Assembly: GCF_004011695.2 (NCBI RefSeq)
Contig: NC_082423.1
Location: forward strand, 496,001-560,000
Direction: 5' to 3'
From: Ascochyta rabiei
Lineage: Eukaryota > Ascomycota > Dothideomycetes > Pleosporales > Didymellaceae
Length of the DNA: 64,000 bases
Both the position numbers and the translations under genes were made by a program. Of the stretch, positions 1 to 15,760 are shown piece after piece (the first letter of the stretch is position 1; each line of letters opens with the position of its first letter). The notes under the pieces were generated by a model. It was not told the DNA's origin and searched no databases. It saw nothing but the letters and a program-made list of their open reading frames with translations.

Positions 1-152
1 AGCATTCCGTCGCATTGAGGGCCTGTCTACTTCACACGATTTATCCGATTTCTAATAGAGTGTGGTAGGTGCGTTTTAGTCGATCTTAGCGTTGTTAGCA
101 CCTGCCGGTGCCTGCTAGGGTGACGCAGCAGGAGTCGTGAGGGCACGTCAAT

Positions 153-619
153 AATCGGATAGGGGTGTCTACTTTGACTGATGAGTCTGTATTTTGTATG
201 GTACTGTATAGTATTTTAAAACTATCTGTAAGAGAGTCTACCCCAGAGGTTGAACAGACCCAGGTCACGTGCAACTGTGAGCCAGGTCACGTGCAACATT
301 AATCAGACGATTTAATCAATTTTTCTAAACAAAATGCAGTGCCCGGTCACGTGCAGCAAAGGACTAGGTCGCGTGCACCCGAGAACCAGATCACGTGCAT
401 AGAACCAGGTCACGTGCAACTATAATCAGACAACTTAATCGATTTCAGGTACCTCTCCAACCCAATTTTGGCTTTGCAGTCCAATTTTACAATCGTCCGA
501 TTGTCTCTACCTTATATGGTCAACGACATAGGTTAACATCGCTATTTACTAGCATCTGCAGCTAAAATATAGCCCCACTAGTAATCAGATAATGTAAGTA
601 GACACCCCCATCCGATTTT
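153..619. repeat. Inner inverted repeat, possible nested second MITE
   Basis: Bases 153-174 and 597-619 form a second inverted repeat (about 22 bp, one mismatch). It contains GGGGTGTCTACTT, which resembles the outer TIR end GGGCCTGTCTACTT. This could be a related element nested in the outer one, or subterminal repeats of a single element. I found no clear target-site duplication for the inner pair, so nesting is an inference. Confidence 0.6.
261..419 (+). promoter_or_regulatory. Array of six CACGTG-type boxes inside the MITE
   Basis: CACGTG occurs at 266-271, 288-293, 348-353, 392-397 and 411-416, with a degenerate CGCGTG at 370-375. Most lie in the repeated context GGTCACGTGCA. Neighbouring starts are 22, 60, 22, 22 and 19 bp apart, so many boxes sit about two helical turns apart. 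CACGTG is the core of E-box/CDEI-type sites bound by fungal bHLH proteins such as Cbf1 and Pho4. Whether any factor binds here is inference. Two imperfect direct repeats of an AATCAGAC..TTAATC sequence (about 301-325 and 424-447) flank part of the array. Confidence 0.7.
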
Positions 620-717
620 ACAAGACACTCCTTAAATCGTTCGATTGATCCGATTATTGGATCCAAGAATCGGATAAATCGTGTGAAGTAGACAGGCCCT
701 GAGTCAACGCAACGTGA

Positions 718-5595
<4,878 letters not shown>

Positions 5596-5806
5596 ACGTG
5601 TACGGTGCTAGATTGCTCTGAACTGACACCAGTCAAATCTCAGACCCTGGCGCGTTCAGCTGTCTTCGTAATATCCTCCTCTGTGAAACGCTTGCTTGAA
5701 GTGATCCACATTTTATTCACGTATATATGTTCCCCGCTTGCAAAACATCTTTCATGACCAGGCGCATCTTTAGAATTAATCACACCGCACGCAGAACATA
5801 GCAGAC

Positions 5807-6642
5807 ATGACACCCGACGACGTGACCCTTCGACCAAGGAAGCGTACTATAGCGACGACGGACTACCCCGACTCGAAGGATACAAAGGCGAAGAAGCTGA
5901 AGACCGGCGTGTCTTCGCAGGTAAGCATACGCGAATCATCAGTGTCCGACAGTTCTCGAACTTCGGAAACAGCCCTCTCATCCGCAGCTTCTTCGCGCAC
6001 AGTGGGTCGAACGCTAAGCCCTCAATCCGTCAGCACGATCTCGTCACGTACGCTGGAAGAGTTCCCAGCGTCAACTGGTCCGAAATTGTATGGAAACGAA
6101 TCAACGCAAACTCCTGAGCGTTCAACCTCGCCTTCTGCAACACTGTCGGCTGTCAGCACGCCCCTACACGAGGACGATGGGATTGTGACAGACAACGATG
6201 AGAGCGACGATGAGGAAGATGACTTCACGAACAGCTATCGTGAAGGCAGTAGGTAGTATAGAATGCAGCATCTTCACCATGGTAACATTCAAGACATTGC
6301 ACGATTGTGTACAATGCGTCATGGCAAGGTTGATCATCCCATCCAATTTGGTGGTGCGCTAGCATTGGCGACGATTGGACAGCTATCCATGACATATTCC
6401 GCGCCGTTTCGTGGACAGCCTCATCAGGTATACCAACCACCCCGCCTGCCTACGAAACGGGTCGAGCGACCTTGCCAGCCCGGAAGGCATTTGAAGCTCT
6501 TTTGGGAAACTTGCTCTACATCAGAGACCGGCTCTCAAGTCCGCAAATTCTTACCACGTCGATCGAACCCTTCTCTAGCCAATCGATGTATTTTCCTGGA
6601 CCCTTTTGGGACGTTCCACAGTTGTCTCTTTGCGGAAGTTGA
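5807..6642 (+). CDS. Orphan hypothetical protein, tentative two-exon model
   Basis: I do not recognise this gene. From the ATG at 5807 a 148-residue frame opens with a basic, nuclear-type patch (RPRKR, KAKKLK), then a Ser/Thr-rich stretch, then an acidic run (DESDDEEDD), and stops at 6254-6256. Removing a 110-nt intron (donor GTAGTA at 6253, acceptor ending 6362) fuses it to a frame with balanced composition (GDDWTAIHDIFRAVSW...) ending at the TGA at 6640-6642, about 240 residues in all. A GTAAGC donor at 5921 may mark another small intron. The alternative is that the first frame resumes after its single TAG and runs to 6712, or that the locus is decaying, since in-frame TGA codons recur downstream. 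AROM lies about 210 bp upstream on the same strand. Confidence 0.4.
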
Positions 6643-9600
6643 GCGATCGATAAGATCTGACAACCAGTCAATGCACAGCGCTGCGCCGTTTCTTTCCATT
6701 TCTGGCGTCTGATACCGCTGGGCAAGAGCGCAACTACGTCTGATATAGCTCAAAACATGACGGCGTCTTTCATGTATGTTAATGGCTACCCGAATTTCCA
6801 AGCTTCCATGTCAAGAAAGATTGACCCTTGTGTACGTGAGACAATTGCGTGAGCTTACACTCGGGAGCCTCTGGTATTTGAGATTTGCTCAGACCAATGC
6901 ACTGGAATCTCAAGGCCACTGCTGCGCTTTTTCTTCCCACCATGGCGCTTCATTGCGTGGTACGCATCGGGAGCACATCTCCGCTGCGCAATCGTTCCGT
7001 TCGTGCCGATTAGCTTGCGGATCCATCGCGGATCCTACCACAACCATCCTCTTGGTTGTCGGGCAATCCGAGGAGGAGGCATATAAGACTTGGCGTGCTG
7101 TGATACAAGCCGCAATGCAGGGGCAAGGGATGAGATGTATAGAACCAGGATGGTGGGACCAACACCTGCACGGCTACATTAGAAGAGCGTTGGTCGCCTG
7201 CTCGTTGGGGAAGCCGAGCTCAGCGAGGCCGTAATGAGGCTTCGGGGCGTAAGCAGAACACTTGACATCTGGTGAGATGTAGTACATGGTTAGCATCGTC
7301 AAGGAACGAGCAAACAAGATGTGTCAGGGTATCTGAACTGTGAGGGTTTCAATTCGGTTTCGCCTCAGGCATGAGGAAAGCGAACATACGATTCACGATC
7401 GAGATATAAACAAGCTGCGCCGGCCATGAGTCACGGGCGATGGACCAGGAATCAAGCATGGTAGGGTGCGAGTGACCCTAGTGTGGTTTGGACCTTCGGA
7501 GGATCAGTAGGATGCTGATACGCTCTGAATTAGACATTTTGGCATCGTTGGTCGGAAAAGCAGCCCCCAGCAGTTATACATGAAATGTGTCTAGGATTCT
7601 GGTGGGATCCGTCGACCACGCAGTTGGTTGTTCTTGACGATGATACAATTGTGTTTGGTCAGCCTACTTCCACCAGGGTCAACCCTGGTTGGCTTGGCTT
7701 GCTCGACGCACAGGACGACAGCTTCGCACAATGTCTCCAGGCGAAAGGCAAGCGGATATCCATCTGCGCGATCGCAGTTGGAACATGAGTTGTCGTGAGG
7801 TCATGTGTGCGGTTGCGACTGCCACGAAAGTTTGTCAATGTAAGGTTCAACACACCCTTGAGCAACTTTGACGAGTTGGACAGTCAACGAGGATCTGACC
7901 CGCTTCATGGCGGTGATGGATTCCGTTATACATTTGGCGAGGCAGACTTATGGCAGATGGAGAACGTTCAGCCTCATGTCTGTGGTCACTGACGGGGCTC
8001 AGCGTGCGCGATGAGCTATGTTTAGCAGCGGGAATGAACAGCTCGCTAGCGTCCTTTTCCTTTTTTACTCGTCCAACCCTAACGGACAAGTCATGGTGAG
8101 GCAATGAAGGCGATTGTGCAGCGAGCGACATGTGTCTTGGACGTGACTTTGCGCAAACGGCGGGTCTGGGTAGGGGAGCGAGTGACGCGCAGTCGCGGAC
8201 AGTAAGATGGTCTCGGTCTGCAGGAGGCAGGAGGCAGGAGGCAGGATGCAGGATGCAAGATGCAAGATGCAGGATGCATACCCCTGCAGGTAGACGGCGG
8301 TAACCGGGTAAACATCTGCTTTGGACAGCTTTGGCGACAAGGCTGGCTCGGCACGTGCCTGGACGCAAGACGCTTTGAAACAAGGTGATTGCGACATGCA
8401 GCAAGATGGAGATTCGACCAGGTTCGTGGGGAATCCTCCCACCCTTGATTCTGCGGGCAGCTTCACCGTGCATTTCGTGAAGACGATCGGACCAACTTCG
8501 GCAGGATTTGTGCAGTCCAGATCGCCCGCAAAAGCGAGATTCGGCCAAGTGAATCCCACTTTCCTGGACGTTCACTTCAGCTAGCGAACGGCGACCAGCA
8601 CGGGAGAAGGCGACCAGCCTCCCGCCCACACTCGGCTCTTTGACGGGGAAGCGTGCCATTGAAAGCTCAAGCTGGGCCGGGGATGGGCAGTCTCCATGTT
8701 GGCCAAGGAACATGGTGTCGATGAGACGTCGATGATCAGCCCTTTTGGCGTCATTCCAGACACGTGCCGACGTCTCGACTTGTCCTCATCTGGTATGCAC
8801 CGCGCAGCTGGGGCGGAGAAGTTGGCGACCTCCCACTTCTTCCTGCCAGGTAGTCGAAGTCTGCCTCTGGTCTGGGTTTCCACCACCCAGCATGGAGCGC
8901 CTTTGGATACATGAGAAGTGGACCGCCGAGTGCAACACAAGATGCTTGTACTGTAGGCTACCTCGAAGAATGACGACTCGTTCTAATGCGCCATCTCTGG
9001 ACTCGCCAGAGCAAGAGCAAAGAGGTCACCGGCAAGCTTGGGTTGTGCGCTTGCACCGAAGCAGCCACTGGCATGTCCATTTGGCAGCTGGGCTGACCTG
9101 CTTTCACGTCCGTTTCCTCCTGACCAGTGGCTCGGTCTCTAGTCCGATTCTCAGCCCTGGTGGCCCTCTCCCGACCGTGTGGGAAGCAAGGCTCGCCGCT
9201 CGCCGCTCGCCGACCGCCAACGACGTGCGACAAGCAGGTCCCCCAAGCCTTCAACAAGCCATGCTTTCACGCGGCTCTGGCAGCGGCAGCGGCTCTAGGA
9301 TCCTTCCGCACTTTGACATGCAGGCTTGCACCGCACTCAGAAGATACGGGCGCAAAACCGAGACACAGTAATGTGCAGTCTCCGACCCAGGCGCCGTATC
9401 GTACATGGAGCCGTCAACAATGCTGCACAGCAACTTGGACTGTCCCAGCTTGCGAGCCGTTGGTGGACCTGGGGCCTCACCTTCGCGCCCGAGCCTCGAA
9501 AGGCTGAGAAGGAGGAAAGAGGCTGGTTGACGCGTTCGTTCCCAAGCTTCGCGGTCGGCGGTCGGCGGTCGGGTGCGCTCTACTGTCAGGCCCCCCACAG

Positions 9601-11120
9601 GCTTTCGCTGGCAGTGGTGGGTGTGGAGATTGGAGAAAGCTTGTCCCACATGGTGCGGGATCGCGACGTAGCGACAGCTGTACCCGGCGTGGCTTGCACG
9701 GAGGGACTCTTCGCCGGGCTTACGCTCTTCATCTCTACGCATCAACGAATGAGCAGGAGCACTGCGAACATCTTGGGCCCGCCTCCCAACAGCTTGCAGC
9801 AGCTTGAAATTGACGTTACGCTCGATGCAACCGTCACTCACCACCACCACCTGCGGCTGCCGACTGGCCGACGGCATGGGGGACATGGATTTCGCAGTCT
9901 TCTCCACCGTCCGCCAGGGCGCCAGGGCCACGAAGAAGCTCGTTGCTGTTGAGTCCTGGTCCTGGCGTTTGGGGCCGTGCGCAGTAAAAGCTTGGCGTGG
10001 TGCGTACAGATCCCATCACGCACAGGCCGCCACTAGGCCAGTGCCCATACGCCAAGAGAGGCGTCTTGTCCACAAATACACTAGTCGAGTGTTCTATCAT
10101 ACTCCATACAGACTGCAGGGGTCTCGCCCTGGGTGGGTGACAACTGACAAGTGACACCCGCCCTGAAAGGCCGAGTGACAGACGCAGCGTCATCATCCAA
10201 CTGCATCGCAGCGCATCGCAGAAATCCGTCTTGCTATTCCTGCACACATAGTCGCCTTGTCGGCATGTCGTGGTCCTGCGCGTCGGCGTAAGCAGGAATC
10301 GTGTGCCGTTGCAGGAAGGCTGAGCACACGCCTTATTTCGCGAGTCGCTATTTCGGGCACCAAGCGTGCAAGCCTCCTCTCATTGCAGCGTGTACCGCGC
10401 TCTGCTCCAGTCGTCAGAAGCAGGGACGGTCCGCAATGGCGTTGCCGTCCCAACCTCTATCCACTCGAGGACCCTGTCCTGTGCCCCATTTTTGGTGCGC
10501 GGGTGCCTTTCTGCCCTGTCTTGCTTATGGAACCGTTCGGTTACACGCCCGCAGCCATGCCCGTGGGCGCCATCTTTTGAAGTTTGGACGTGATCCTTGG
10601 CCCTCCGCAGCATTGCCATTGGCGCCTCTCTGGTATACCCCCTTGTCATCCCACAAGCGCGGCTCGGACTTGAAGCATACCTCATCGATTGTCAAAACTC
10701 TCATCATTTCAACCTCGATCCTCATCTTGGCTTGGCTCAGGCACAGCCTGCAGGTATTTACAGCATCTTTCTTCAACCGCACGTGGGCGCAGTGCATTCG
10801 CTTGCCATCCCTACATCGCCGGGATCCGGATTCGGTTCGGTCAGCGACCCATTTCTGGTCTACTTCACACCATCTAATGGTCTATTTCCTGAGACGCTCG
10901 TCGCTTAACTTACATCCACGGCCTCAGTCTGCCTATCATCATCGTACAGCAAGTACCCCGGTTTCTCCTTGGGCACAGCCGTTAGCCTCTAGCCCTCTGC
11001 CGTACCACCAGCTCTGGATCGTCAAGTCGACCTTACCCGAAACTTTATTTACCGCTCTGCTCTCGTCTGGCCCCATCCTCGTCGGCTTCAGTATATACCT
11101 ATTCGCTTTCTCTGTCAATC
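6643..11120. other. 4.5-kb stretch without a recognisable gene
   Basis: No frame here has recognisable domains. The longest is a 288-codon minus-strand frame at 7847-8713, which owes part of its openness to a tandem repeat and is rich in Cys, His, Ser, Pro and Arg. The + strand between about 6650 and 7230 has short plausible coding stretches in alternating frames (for example SEEEAYKTWRAVIQAAMQ near 7070-7120), which may be remnants of a broken gene. The last kilobase is probably the promoter and leader of the transcription factor that begins at 11121. Confidence 0.5.
8221..8279. repeat. 7-bp tandem repeat (GGAGGCA / GGATGCA / AGATGCA)
   Basis: About eight consecutive 7-bp units, drifting from GGAGGCA to GGATGCA and AGATGCA along the tract. 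It is flanked on both sides by CTGCAG. It lies in the gene-poor stretch and creates artificial repetitive reading frames on the minus strand. Confidence 0.85.
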
Positions 11121-14100
11121 ATGTCCGAACTTGAGACAAGCGGCCGCCCATCGGCTTTGACTATCGAGCAACAGCAGCAGCCCAGAGACACATCTGCTTC
11201 CGCAGCTCATGTGCCCAAGAACAGACGCCGAAAGAGATCGTCAACAATATCGAATAGTCTCACTGCAGACACAAACACTACCTTCTCTCGACGCCATTCC
11301 GAGACCACTAACGAAATCACTACCCGACCTAACCCCGGCTCTTCCCTCTTTGCACAACGGTCGACTATAAGCCCCCACATCACGTCAGTCATGTCTACAG
11401 TCAACTACACCAAGACAGGGCGAGTCAGCAAAGCTAAGAAGGGTGTCAAAGTACACGATTGTGAATGTGGACGTGTAAGTTTTCCACGTTTCGTGGTGGC
11501 TACTCTTTCGTCAACTGGACCTTATTACCTCTTCTCAATGCTACTTCTATGCGCGATTCTTACTGACTTATATCAGTCATACACGCGGGCTGAGCATTTG
11601 AGGTAGGCTGTGCAACACACGTTGAGATCAGCTTGACTAACGCATGTAGCTAGACGTCACCAGCGAAATCATGCCCAAGAGGGTGCCATGTTCTGCAAGC
11701 ATCCCGACTGTGGCAAGACCTTCTACCGAACCGACCTGTTACAGCGGCATGAAGAACGACAGTGGGTTGGAACATCCTCAAGGAAACACCATTACTAAGA
11801 GACTGCAGCAGCGAAGTCGGCAATGCGTCTCGCCAACCATCTCTATGCAGTAGCGAGCACTCCGTTTCTACATCTCCTAGATCTATGCCCGCGGCCTTAC
11901 CTACGGGGCCTCTCCAGCCGACCCTGACATATCACCCACAGCAGGTTCTGTCTTCTCATCCAGAGGTCACCGCATTTTCAAGGTACAATCCAAATTTGTT
12001 TCGTACCCCTCAACTTCCTCGTACTCCAAAGATTGCTCCTTCCAATCCTAGCAGCCATGTCTTTCGATCTAGTCCAAGTTTCAAGACTCCTCCTAAGTGA
12101 GTTTCTATTGCACATATCGCGAGCCTTCTGGCTCCGTTTCCTTATGTTTCCTTCCTTCGAAGACGTCCCTTCACCTCATTAGCGCGTAGCTGACATGTAG
12201 GCCCAGCGATCTAGAGCATCAGAATTTAGCCTTCTCGACTCGTCACTCAATATCAGGCCCTATTCTAGCCGATGAAGGCATGAACACGAGAGGACACTGG
12301 CACGACTCGTTGGCACCATCGCCTTACTCCTGCTCGAGTGGTTACACCTCTCCCGTTCCTGAGTATAACCATACGTATGCAACACCACCATACGGCTCGG
12401 GCATGCTTCGGACACGCGCATCTTCGAACGCCTCGTTCATTGGACCATGGGGGCACGACTCGCAGTCGCCAATATCGGACGTCTCAAACTTTCAGTATTC
12501 TTGGCCACCAGAAAAGAACTTGATAGCATCCAGCCTGTCTTACGTTCCTGTTTCGTACCCCCCGGTCGGTATGCCGCTGCCCGCATCTTTGGGTCCATTA
12601 GGACACTACGAACACTTCTGTGCCAACAACGTGGCTCAGATAGACCACGATGAGAGTATAGAGCTGTTTCCCGAGGGACAATACGGTATGAGCCCAACCG
12701 CCCACATTTATCAATTTGAGCAATATCTGAACAATTACTGGAGGCTCTTTGATCCCGCATTCCCTATCATCCATCGACCTACCTTCGCCAGCCTAGAAGC
12801 GCCACCCATGCTCTATGCCGCGATGATTGCTATCGGCGCGCAACATAGCAACAATGTCTGCGATAGACAAGTGGCTGCAAAGCTCCACAAAACCTGCGTC
12901 AAGCTGCTCGACAACGTAAGCTCTTCATACTACATCACTAGTGGAAGTGATATGCTGATCAAAAGCAGAGAGATCGATCGAATTCAACCCGATACGATAG
13001 ACTTTGCGATTACCAGACCATTTTTCTGGTGGAAGTGTTCGCTCAGTATTGCGCCCAGCGCTGTGCAAAGACACTCTCACCGCGATTTATGACGATGTAT
13101 AAAAAGGTACAAGCTTCGCCTACTTAAGGATCATTACCATGTTGCTAATGCAGTTTGAAGTTGCTAGAAATACGAAGCCTTCACCCCTCCACCATCCTCG
13201 GGCTTACTTCTCTTGTTCCTACGCCTGCAGATAAAGTGCAGGACCGCTGGACACAATGGGCAGAACTATCTGCAAGGCAACATCTGATTCTGTCATGCCA
13301 CATACTGGAATACCAGCAATTCATGCTACTTGCACGCGATTGTGGGTTGTCCTTGCAAATTGGAGGCAATGATCTTCCCTTTCCGGCACACAGATCTCTG
13401 TGGGATGCAACAAGCCCTCACATATGGATCATCGCTACTAGGCAACATTTGGACAGTCCCGCCACCGTCCTGGAAGCTTTAAGCAACCCAGTCTTTGGAA
13501 GATACGACACCTTCCGGTCTGCAGTGCTTATTGTCGCACGTTATACGCCTTGCAGTGCATCCACGTCTGGCACAGACTCAGACATAGAGAGCATCCTGGA
13601 TGACTCACCTCCGACTATTTTCCGACTTCAGTCAGCAAAGCTCGCGCGACTAGTGCCGATGCGTGCCCTGTTGGCTGTATCGGGGGAAGCCTGGATCCTG
13701 GGTCAAAAAGTCACATCGGAACCCGAGTTCTCTGCGTTGAGGATTACTCTTCAAGCGTGGGTAGAACAGCTTTGGTCATGCGCTATTGACAAATACTCGC
13801 AACCGACTGCGGAAGCCCTGCGGCTCTCCATATGCATCTTAAAGCAATCTCTTGAATCAAGAGAACCATTCGCATGGGGCATAGGCAATCAGATGAGCTT
13901 GTTCCTGGCCGCTTTGGTGGTGTGGGCCACAACTGTCGCCGCGAGTTCGAGACTTGCATCGAGCCTTTCATCTCAGCAATCGAAGTCGCTGCTAGCATCG
14001 CACGTAAGCATGGTCGCGATGATGCAGCCAACAGTAGTTTCATATGCGACCAACCATCCAACATATCTGGAGCCTATACACCATTTCTCAGAGCCCAGCC

Positions 14101-14417
14101 AAGACATCCAGATCATGTCCAACGTTCCAGAAGGGCGAGCTTTCCTAACAGACCCGGAGGTTCTGTGGAACACTTCGCGCTTCTTGACATCTGCAGTTGA
14201 AGACATCACCGCTCTCAACGACGCATCCTGCCACTCTGGTTGTGCAAGCCTACTCCTTTGGGTGAAGAGTGTCCTTCGCGGCGCGCCTGTCAACAATGTA
14301 GAGTCCACAGCCATTGACGTAGGCACAAATGAAGATCTCCACGGAGAGCTCAGCCACGTTATCGTTGACCAAATCGAGAGAATGCTTAATCATGGGTGGG
14401 AAGGCTGGGGCATCTGA
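11121..14417 (+). CDS. C2H2 zinc-finger transcription factor with fungal-specific TF middle domain
   Basis: Nuclear DNA-binding regulator with unknown targets. Seven exons: 11121-11474, 11577-11602, 11654-11761, 11809-12096, 12201-12915, 12969-13106 and about 13161-14417, roughly 961 residues. Splicing rebuilds two fingers: CECGRSYTRAEHLRRHQRNH, and CKHPDCGKTF...LLQRHEERH. Before them lies a basic NRRRKR patch (about residue 33). After them comes a Ser/Pro-rich linker, then a Fungal_trans-type helical domain (HIYQFEQYLNNYWRLFDPAFPIIHRPTF; after splicing LCDYQTIFLVEVFAQYCAQR). The tiny 26-nt exon 2 encodes the middle of finger 1. The last junction is ambiguous: GAAG at 13160 joins MYKK to LLEIRSL in frame, while the stronger CAG at 13153 would need donor 13097. 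Strongly supported except for that join. Confidence 0.88.
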
Positions 14418-15030
14418 ACCTCGTTCAGTGTCTCTTTCCCAACATTTTCATTTACTTCGACACGACCTTCTGCTATACCCTATCCACTTTCAAACTTCTG
14501 TTCTCTGCTCAGGGCACTCTTTTTTGACTCTCGCATCGCACATGGGCACAGCGTGGCCTACATTACTCTGTTTGACTTTTTGATATACCCCTTTATGGCT
14601 TTTGCTTTCTTCTACCGATACACTTTTATACCCTCGTTTTCTGCAATATACCCTATTCGTCGTCTTAATGAAATGTTGTTTTATGCGATGCATATGTGAA
14701 GTGTTACCACGGTAGACTAGGACATGGGCGGGTGCTTACCCCAACGTGTCTATGACTAGCCGCACTGTAAATTATTACCTGCATTGACTCGTATCTTCTT
14801 GTTTGGTCTACTTAAAGGAATTATGGCGTGCGCTGACGTGCATGTGCACCAACTTCCACCCAGACCAAGCCGCAAAGACACGTATAGCAACGTGAATAGA
14901 CACCTCATCCAACAGAGCTTCTCTACTACCAAAGCCTGCATCAGTAAGGATCTACTTCTGTTTCGAAAGACCCGCAGCCTTCTTTAGAGTGAGCTATCCC
15001 GGCTACATACACACAAGTTCTCGTTTGAAT

Positions 15031-15487
15031 ATGGCGGACACTCTTGATCTATGTAACTCAGACTTGGCAGGTCCACCTCAACACAACATCCTCCTATCAA
15101 TCCCTCGAACAGCTTCCACCCTCCTCACGCATCTCCTCGCTCTTCCCTCTCAGCAGTCCATCACCTTACACCCGCGCAACGGGTACTTTTTCCTGCCTGC
15201 CCTCTCTTTCTGCTTTATGCATAGCACTCTGGTGCGCCCGTACGAACTATGGGGTGAGGTAAGAGCCGGGAAAGATGCAGGCGGTGGAGTAGAGGAGAAA
15301 GGACACAGTGCTTGTAATCGCTTCAGCTCTGGCAGCAAAGCTCGATAGTGCTGCGATCGACATTGCAGCCGAGAAGAAAAGGTGGGAAGAGGAGTTTGAA
15401 AGCGAACTGGCGGGGAGGCTGGACGGTCTGGTGAAGGATGCGATGGCAGATTATGAGTGGTTGCATGAGCGCCGTTTGAGCATGTAG
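15031..15487 (+). pseudogene. Internally deleted sulfotransferase-like (P-loop) gene relic
   Basis: The first 75 codons look like the start of the fungal sulfotransferase-like P-loop family (ILLSIPRTASTLLTHLLALP, then HPRNGYFFLPAL). The last 55 codons look like that family's end (KKRWEEEFESELAGRL, then DYEWLHERRL). Such proteins are usually about 280-330 residues; here the middle, roughly 150 residues, is missing. The two parts lie in different frames but can be joined by a 55-nt intron (GTGAGG at 15254 to ACAG ending 15308) to give an uninterrupted 133-residue product. It is therefore either a pseudogene or a shortened gene that still splices. I favour a relic because the central substrate-binding region is absent. 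The ATG at 15031 is the first in frame. Confidence 0.65.
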
Positions 15488-15760
15488 CATGATGCTTTAC
15501 TGGGATGCAGCGTGATCTGGTTTTGGGAAAGCATTTGTTGTGATGGTGTCGTGAACCCGCTCTGCATATCACACCTTACCTCTGCCGTACGTGTAACACA
15601 ATCTGTAAAGGGAAATACCCAATCTTCTCGCTTGGATGAAGAGACGCCGAGGAGTTCATTGTTTCCTGCGAACAGTCAAGTACGGGAACAACCAGGTGAA
15701 TGGTTCAGCCGACGCTCCAGCATGGAGAATCTTGTGATACATTGAGCAAAGCAAAAGCAC

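Larger units (their letters stand above)
19..699. mobile_element. Non-autonomous DNA transposon (MITE) with 32-bp perfect terminal inverted repeats
   Basis: Bases 19-50 and 668-699 are perfect reverse complements (32 bp, outer end GGGCCTGTCTACTTC). The flanking bases 16-18 and 700-702 are both TGA, so a 3-bp target-site duplication is likely. No transposase-like frame exists inside the 681 bp, so it would need enzymes supplied in trans. TIRs beginning GGG with a 3-bp duplication suggest the PIF/Harbinger superfamily, but the duplication is not the classic TWA, so the superfamily is uncertain. The element ends 51 bp before the AROM start codon. AROM transcription therefore probably starts inside it or within the short remaining leader. 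Confidence 0.85.

Noticed and set aside
7847..8713. 288-codon minus-strand frame
   Set aside because: It runs through a 7-bp tandem repeat, is Cys/His/Ser/Pro-rich without domain pattern, and overlaps equally open frames on both strands.
8761..8766. Isolated CACGTG sites (also at 25262 and 27408)
   Set aside because: Single six-base matches are expected about once per 4 kb; nothing else marks these as regulatory.
10857..10872. TCTACTTCACAC similar to the MITE terminal sequence
   Set aside because: Only 12 bases match, there is no partner inverted copy, and no flanking duplication is visible.
10301..11134. 277-codon plus-strand frame before the zinc-finger gene
   Set aside because: It overlaps the start of the real gene in another frame, has low-information Ser/His/Pro/Leu composition, and no recognisable domain; probably promoter and leader.
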